64,000 nt of DNA, from positions 5,428,704 to 5,492,703 of the forward strand of contig NC_045139.1 in assembly GCF_008831285.2 (NCBI RefSeq), in the 5' to 3' direction. The notes beneath the pieces are model-generated. The model made no database searches, was not told the origin of the DNA, and saw only the letters and a program-made list of their open reading frames with translations. Source of the stretch: Nymphaea colorata. Its lineage: Eukaryota; Streptophyta; Magnoliopsida; Nymphaeales; Nymphaeaceae. Every line of letters begins with the position of its first letter. Positions within the stretch are counted from its first letter, which is position 1. The position numbers and the translations under genes are program-made. Positions 58,389 through 64,000 of the stretch are shown piece by piece.

Positions 58389-60061
58389 CCATGTAAATCG
58401 TGACCACTCGTCAATGAAAATAACATAATAGCGATACCCAAGATGCGACGCAATAGGTGCTGGTCCCCATAAGTCAGAATGAATTTTTCCAAAACTTCCA
58501 TAGCACTATTATCTCTTTCAAGAAATGGAAGTTTACATGCTTTTCCTATCTGACAACTGTGACATATGGTAGATTGAGAAACTGAAGAACTGACGTCAAT
58601 TAAATTATTTTGTTGAAGGTACTTGATGACGCCAAAATGCGGATGACCAAGCCTGGAGTGCCAAAAATCAGCAGAAACACGCCTAAATCTGGATGAAAAG
58701 AAAGCTTCATGGAAATGACTAGAATCTTTAACAGTGCCATTAGAATCTCCAATGACGTAAACTCCATCTTTCTTACTGCCTTGCGCCACTGTCTTGCCCG
58801 TTCTCCTGTCCTTTAAGCAACAAGATGAAGCGGAAAACTCAAAGGTATAAGGTAAATCTGTAGTTATTTGACTTACGGACAACAAATTTTTCTTCAATTG
58901 AGGAACATATAACACTTTAGAGAGAGGAATATAAGAACCATCAACGACCAAATTTCCTTGACCAGTATGAGTTATGGGCAGAGATTTACCATTTCCAATA
59001 ATCACACGATTAGAACCATGATAAATAGATTTGTTAGAAATCTTACCCGCATCACCAGTCATGTGGCTGGAAGCTCCCGAGTCGGCTAACCATTCAGCAT
59101 TGTTTCCATCATCAAGAGATAGAGCAGTCATGGCTTGTTGAGCATCTTCTGCTTGATAACCATGATTGAAACGCTCAAAACACTTAATAGCGGAATGATA
59201 TTTTTTTCTGCATATTTGACAAACAACAGCACTTTTGTTTTTCTTATCATCAGATTTGGGAAAGTGGGAATCGTTGATTTGAAACTGATTGTAATTGCGT
59301 CCTCTATTATTATTGTAGTTGCGACCGCGACCACGCCCGCGACCATGACTATGGTTAGGTTGACGTTGATTCACCATAGCCATAAGAGGAGGCGTGGGAC
59401 TTTTGAGGCGAGTGTCAAAACTTTGAAGGAGTGGAACAAATTCTTCATAGGATGGAGCAGGAGGTCGAATCATGGCAGCGACAAAGGCTTCATATCCATC
59501 ACCAAGTCCTTGGAGCAGCCAATAAACTCGCGCCCCATCATCAACAGGTTTCCCAATGGCAGCAAGGTCATCACAGATTGCTTTGGATTTGTTAATGTAT
59601 TCATCAACAGAATCATCACCCTTTTTGAGAGACGTAAGCAAATGAGTTAGGTGAAACTCTCTCTCTCTCGACTTGCGAGAGTAGGCATCCATAAGAGAGC
59701 TCCAAATGTCCCTTGATGTCTCTTGACCAACAACTCGACCAAGAGCGCTTTCAGTCAAGGTACTGATTATCCATCCCTTGACGAGGCGATCTGATTTCTT
59801 CCAAGCTGTGAACTGGGGATTAACAGTCCTTTTCTGGCCTAAAGGATCAGCTGTATCAATGACGAATTCAGCAGGAGCAGCAACGTCTCCCGTGAGAAAG
59901 CCTTGAAGATCTTGGCTTTCAATAAGAGCGAGAATCTGTGTCTTCCATAAAAGAAAGTTCTCTGGTCGCAGCTTAAGAGAAACAAAGTTGGAGACGTTGA
60001 TAGAATAAGGATAAGGATAAGAAATCTGTACCAGCGTGGAGGACGATGGAATAGATGCCAT
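58376..60061 (-). pseudogene. Copia gag, protease and start of integrase
   Basis: The start is taken at 60061 (MASIPSSST), 17 bases after the primer site; the open frame extends upstream into the LTR without support. In order: the copia gag domain (NFLLWKTQILALI, then the LTHLLTSLKKGDDSVDEY region), an RG/RN-rich linker, a zinc knuckle CQICRKKYHSAIKC (CX2CX4HX4C), the protease motif DSGASSHMT, and the integrase zinc site HSRLGHPHF...CHSC. A one-base frameshift in an A-run near 58484-58488 ends the correct frame in the integrase core. The gag part appears intact. Confidence 0.9.
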
Positions 60062-60065
60062 CGTT

Positions 60066-60078
60066 GGCTCTGATACCA
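60066..60078 (-). other. Primer binding site (tRNA-iMet type)
   Basis: TGGTATCAGAGCC on the minus strand, directly next to the 5' LTR. This is the standard primer site of plant copia elements, complementary to the 3' end of initiator Met tRNA. Confidence 0.93.
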
Positions 60079-60451
60079 TATAGAAAAACAGAGTAGGAGC
60101 AGAGCAAACACAAAATATAACGTGGTTCAGCTTAAGAAAGCCTACGTCCACGGTGAGAAAACACGCCAAGAGAGTTTCTTTTCTTATTAATTAGTACAGA
60201 TGGCGTGAAGGGTATATATAGCGTACTAAGGATCTACGCTATAAGGCAGTTTGCTACTGCCTTTGTTACAAAAGATTTCTTCCTTGTCCTGCCAAGATCT
60301 GGTTTCTTTGTTTTCAGAATTTTACCTTATCGCTGTGATGGTTGCAACAACATCGTTGCCATCTTTATTGCTAACCAAAAGATTAGGACGTTGGCTGTTA
60401 TGTAACTGATCTTCTCTATCTGTGGTGATCTCCTTTCCATAATTGCTAACA
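60079..60451 (-). repeat. 5' LTR of the copia element
   Basis: 373 bp, the same length as its partner, with four differences noticed (three near 60307-60331, one near 60376). Confidence 0.93.
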
Positions 60452-60465
60452 GAGTGAATGAGAAA

Positions 60466-60528
60466 AACTAACCTTCAGAAAATAGAGAAACCATAGTTGC
60501 AGAGCTGAGAGCGGAATAGAGAAGAGTG
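60466..60528. repeat. 63-bp repeat right of the copia element
   Basis: Partner of 55585-55647. Both copies are followed or preceded by GAGTG, the target duplication. Confidence 0.8.
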
Positions 60529-61262
60529 AATGAAGATCTTCGATGAATCCTGACTCGGTGGTGTTCGTTCGATGCGAACAGGGCAGGCTTCATGAATTTC
60601 TGCTTTGATGCTTACGAGGATCTCAGAATATCACCGAAGCTCTTCTCAGAAAAGACAGAAATAGTTCAAAGCGCGCCCAAAAAAAAAAAAGAAAAACCAC
60701 CTCATTACAGTCCGATAGCCCCAAATTCTGTTTCCTCCCTCCTTCCTCCGCTGGAGAAGCTCTTTTGCCGTCTTAAATCAGAGAAGAAACCAAAGCCTTT
60801 GAACAGAAGCAAATATGACTGCCTCAGTTTGTGACTCAGCGAAGGGTTGAGAGAACCTGCTGTCGAGCTGAACCTGTAGGCTGAGGCAGAGAGGAGTTTT
60901 CTGGAGATGATTTGTGAGGATCTGCAATGGGCTCGTCACTGACATCCGCAGCAGAGAAATTCAGTCGACCCCGAGAAATTCCGGCGCCAGGGGTTGCTGC
61001 CAGAGTATGGGAAGAATCGGGCGAGAAAGGCGCCCTTCCCTGACTTCCTTTCCCGCCGTTCTCTAGAATAATTTGCTGGAGACGAAGGTGTATCAAGCGG
61101 CAGAGACGAAGGCCGGCGCTGATTCTTCAGGCGATTCTTGCTGTCCAGCAGAAGATTATTCTAATTCCAGGTGTCTGAAAAACCTCTCTACAAAAGCTTG
61201 GATTTTTTGGAGTTAACTGAAGGGAGCAGTCGATTTCCCTCTCTCGTTTTGCTCTGATATCA
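60529..61262 (-). mobile_element. Probable internal remnant of an older copia-type element
   Basis: On the minus strand TGATATCAGAGC (61251-61262) resembles the tRNA-iMet primer site with one mismatch and follows a possible LTR end. The downstream 0.7 kb has short frames with no recognised gag domain. Only the primer-like site supports this call. Confidence 0.35.
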
Positions 61263-61560
61263 TGAGAAAACTTAGAGAAGTAAAAGGTTATTGCTTACAA
61301 GATTTTTGGTATACAAGATACACAATTTCTATCTCAATCCATTAACCACCGAAAATGTAGTCAGCATAACAATAACAGATCTTGATAAGAGATCTGATCC
61401 CTTTCTTCTTGACACTTTGTTTATCACGCAGGATTCCTGCATGATTATCTTACCTAAAATGGTCTGACCTGTACTCTATATGTTGAGAGTCCATCTTTTC
61501 TCAAGAACATCAGAATCTTTTCTCAAGAACATCAGAGAATAAATGAAGAGGGAGCTCCCT
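61263..61560 (-). repeat. Possible LTR fragment adjoining the primer-like site
   Basis: Begins TGAGAAAACTTAGAG on the + strand, that is, it ends CTAAGTTTTCTCA on the minus strand directly before the primer-like site. The far end was not located and no second copy lies in the window. Confidence 0.3.
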
Positions 61561-61839
61561 TTCCCATGGATGCAAGCAACAAAATGCCCAACCACAACCA
61601 CATACATGCTTCAGTTTTTTTTTTCCCCATGTTGTAACACTTCTTCTATAGGAGTCTGGTAGAGTGTGCACACATTTGCTTAGCTATATCTGCACTAGCA
61701 TATGTGATATGTGGTTGTAATGGTTCATTCTGACGCCCATGCAGTTGCAGTTTGCACATGAGAAGCAAGAGCTGTGACTGGAGCCAGAACAAGCACGAGG
61801 TATGGCTTAAGAAAACACTGTTGTTACTGGGCCTACTGA

Positions 61840-61945
61840 AGCATGATAACCATTCACACTTTGTGACAAATTTTACAAGACTAGAGTTGTACATTTCTGC
61901 CTAGGCTGAAGCATGATAACCATTCACACTTCGTGACAAATTACG
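61840..61945. repeat. Short tandem duplication
   Basis: CTGAAGCATGATAACCATTC followed by ACACTTYGTGACAAATT occurs twice, about 66 bases apart. Confidence 0.85.
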
Positions 61946-61996
61946 AAAGCAGTGACATTTTCAAGGAATTGATTCGTGTCTTCTGCATTTGGGCAG

Positions 61997-62152
61997 GTCA
62001 GCAGGCCTAGGGTGAGCGCTCAAGGATTAAACACACCTCAGGAAGTAGTGCCAAGCGAAGAGGAAAAGAAGATAATGCCTCAGTCAGAGGAATTCGAGGC
62101 GATGGTGGATGCGGTTATCAATCCCAATGCTGATGTGGCCTGCAACAAGTGA
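61997..62152 (+). pseudogene. Orphan terminal exon of an unidentified gene
   Basis: An acceptor-like TCTTCTGCATTTGGGCAG precedes a 51-codon frame with stop (TGA 62150-62152). The frame is acidic and coding-like (begins VSRPRVSAQGLNTPQ, includes SEEFEAMVDAVINPNADVAC). I do not recognise the family. No earlier exons are evident in the 0.7 kb upstream, which is transposon-derived, so it is probably a gene fragment. It could be the last exon of a gene with a very long intron spanning the copia element. Confidence 0.4.
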
Positions 62153-62562
62153 AGGCTACCAGTCTTTGTGACTCTAACGGATCCCACTCGAAGGGTGTTT
62201 TGGCTTAAATGAGTGTCCGAGCCTTATCAGGAGCATTAGCTTGACCAACATCGCCTTACCAACTCGAACTCCTCTTTTGAGTCTCACTGCCAACTTCCTC
62301 CCTTTCACTAATACGTTTTATGTATTCCTTTATTGTTTTTGACAATTTTTTGCAAAGTCATTGACAATTTGTCACTTAATCATATGTTCTATCTCTCTCT
62401 TTCTACGTTTGACAATGATTTTTTGACAAAATCATTGATAATGCTCTCACAGAGAAAGTGGTAGAGAAGGTGGGATCACATGGGTGGGGTCGGAGAAGTG
62501 ATGACATGAAATAAAGAGTAACAAAGAGAGAGTGGGTGGTTTTGCCAGTCCTAGTAAATACA

Positions 62563-62816
62563 CACACACACTCTCTCTCTCTATATATATATATATGTGT
62601 GTGTGTGTATATATATATATATATCATTCATTTATTTATTTATATTGAAATCAGCTGACTATTTTTTTTTTTTAATTTTGTATTGTTTAAAACATTGCAA
62701 AAAATGCATTGATGATAACAATGTTTTGACAACCGCTTTTAGCATTGAAACTGTTTTTAGGGTCACAAAATATGAAAAAGAGTCATCAGCAATATAGGTA
62801 GCCCATTGATTTCAAT

Positions 62817-62856
<40 letters not shown>

Positions 62857-62858
62857 AC
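62563..62858. repeat. Microsatellites in the copy 5 intron remnant
   Basis: (CA)n(CT)n(TA)n(GT)n(TA)n at 62563-62625 and (TA)n at 62818-62858, in the same places as in the other copies. Confidence 0.85.
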
Positions 62859-63437
62859 TTGTCCTGACTTACGCTGTTTAACTAATTATACTCTTCTATG
62901 TTTGCAATATGGCATCAATAAATATATTAATTGATGTTAAAACACCCACGATCCAGCTAATCATCCCGATCTGGTAGTTCACACATAAAGACATTCACAA
63001 GTGGTTCCTAGGTCAATAATGTAAAGGTCATTGATAAACTATTTTTCATGGACAATGCATTCATTGTTCGTATGGCTTATGGTGTTGCATGCTAGTTTTT
63101 GCATTGTTTTGTGCTCAAGTACACCTGTTGTTTGCACGTCCTCAACGGACAAGAATCTTCAATTGATCTTCTTTTAACAGAAGTTATAAACTTTTTTCCT
63201 TTCTTGTATAAAAGAATCATCATCGTAAATACCTTTCTACCTAATGGCTTATGACTGGCTAACAATCATCATTACTGAATAATTCATTCATTTTAGGAGC
63301 CATTTAAGAGAACCTTGAGATAGGTCACTGGAAAATTAGAAAGAAGAGTTTAATTAGGCCTTTATGTTGTGAAATCACTACACCATACAATTCAAGAGCA
63401 CTTGATTATCATATATATATAGGACTTCAGTTCTAAA

Positions 63438-63742
63438 TAATCCTGGGCATTGGGCCAGCCCAGCCCGATAAGAACTGGGTTCGGGCCGGCCTGATGTCCG
63501 AAATTCGAGCCCAAGCGAGGCCCGGTTACATAAAAATTTATTTTTTATATTTTTTAATATAAAATATATTTTAATTAACAAGATAGATATTGTTAATAAA
63601 AAATTAATATATAAAAGTTATGGGAATGGATCGGGCCCCGTCGGACTGACCGGGGACGGCCCAATACATTATTGGGTGGGCTCGGACCCGGCCCCGATCG
63701 AGTGGATTACCCATTGGGTACATGGTACGATAACCACGTTTA
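63438..63742. mobile_element. hAT-like MITE in the copy 5 intron remnant
   Basis: Same insertion as in copies 1 and 2. The target duplication is perfect here: GTTCTAAA at 63430-63437 and 63743-63750. Confidence 0.78.
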
Positions 63743-64000
63743 GTTCTAAATCATAATCATGTATTCTTTTTTAGATGTATATATGAGAATACCACAAGAG
63801 AAAGACAGGATTGGAGGTTCAATTGATCTTAAGTCCATTAATTTCCAGGCCCCTTGCCCAAAACCAATTAGTGCTATTACGTCACACATTAGCATTATGT
63901 AATTATTTTGTGCTCGCTAATTATGTTTAATATTGTTGAATGGTTGAATTAGAATTTGGTATGGCTGGAAGGGTGTCAACCAAAGCCAATGTCTACAGCT

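Larger units (their letters stand above)
55648..60451 (-). mobile_element. Ty1-copia LTR retrotransposon, complete ends, coding-defective
   Basis: 4804 bp on the minus strand with two 373-bp LTRs, a perfect 5-bp target duplication GAGTG (55643-55647 and 60452-60456), a tRNA-iMet primer site touching the 5' LTR, and a purine tract beside the 3' LTR. Gene order on the minus strand is gag, protease, integrase, reverse transcriptase, RNase H, which defines copia. The LTRs differ at four positions by eye (about 1.1%), so the insertion is young. The reading frame is broken by two frameshifts and one stop, and the integrase C-terminal region has an internal deletion, so the element is not autonomous. 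Confidence 0.95.
62438..64000 (+). pseudogene. LRR receptor-like kinase, copy 5: intron 3' part and start of exon 2 only
   Basis: From about 62438 (ATAATGCTCTCACAGAG) the sequence follows the copy 1 intron to the acceptor (AG at 63951-63952), then exon 2 begins at 63953 and runs off the window. There is no exon 1: the sequence before 62438 is unrelated. The intron is most like copy 1; both lack a segment (AACAAATCTCACATGCCCC) found in copies 2 and 3. In the visible exon the invariant Asp of kinase subdomain IX (DVYSYG) reads Asn (ANVYS), and MAGK reads MAGR. It is therefore a broken duplicate. Confidence 0.85.

Overview
The window is nuclear DNA from a flowering plant. The evidence is GT-AG introns, a leucine-rich-repeat receptor kinase of plant subfamily XII in several copies, a Ty1-copia retrotransposon primed by the plant initiator-Met tRNA site, hAT- and PIF/Harbinger-like miniature transposons, and long AT-rich spacers with (TA)n tracts. 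The species cannot be told from the sequence.

The main content is a tandem cluster of five related LRR receptor-like kinase (RLK) loci, all on the + strand. Copy 1 (1-4057) enters the window already inside its LRR region and is open as far as visible. Copy 2 (8452-13114, 1006 aa) is complete. Copy 3 (32281-35908) is a pseudogene with a large LRR deletion, a frameshift and a second frameshifting deletion in exon 2. Copy 4 (50492-54059, 1019 aa) is complete, with a different short intron and a 17-residue tandem duplication in the kinase C-lobe. Copy 5 (about 62438 to the window end) starts in the middle of the intron and has no exon 1. All copies share one phase-1 intron at the same codon, the Glu of the kinase APE motif. 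The kinases are non-RD (HCD instead of HRD), the class that includes XA21, FLS2 and EFR, so a role in cell-surface immune recognition is likely. No ligand can be inferred.

The copies are mosaics. Copies 1 and 2 share one juxtamembrane type, copies 3 and 4 another, yet copy 3 carries the activation segment and intron of copies 1, 2 and 5. A hAT-like MITE sits in the intron of copies 1, 2 and 5 with an 8-bp target duplication; copy 3 has the empty site. Conserved 5' leaders and 3' flanks accompany the genes, so the duplicated unit was larger than the coding region.

Between the genes lie transposon remains and old duplicated blocks. At 15954-17620 a PIF/Harbinger-like element carries two intron-separated exons of an unrelated, unidentified gene. 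At 30096-31294 there is an imperfect palindrome of about 1.2 kb. At 55648-60451 a young but coding-defective Ty1-copia element lies on the minus strand with 373-bp LTRs and a perfect 5-bp target duplication. Many block pairs (for example 14.34-15.24 with 21.24-22.10 kb, 24.4-25.1 with 27.3-28.0 kb, 25.8-26.6 with 43.1-43.9 kb, 5.8-7.2 with 45.7-46.6 kb) tie the spacers together. All similarities were judged by eye.
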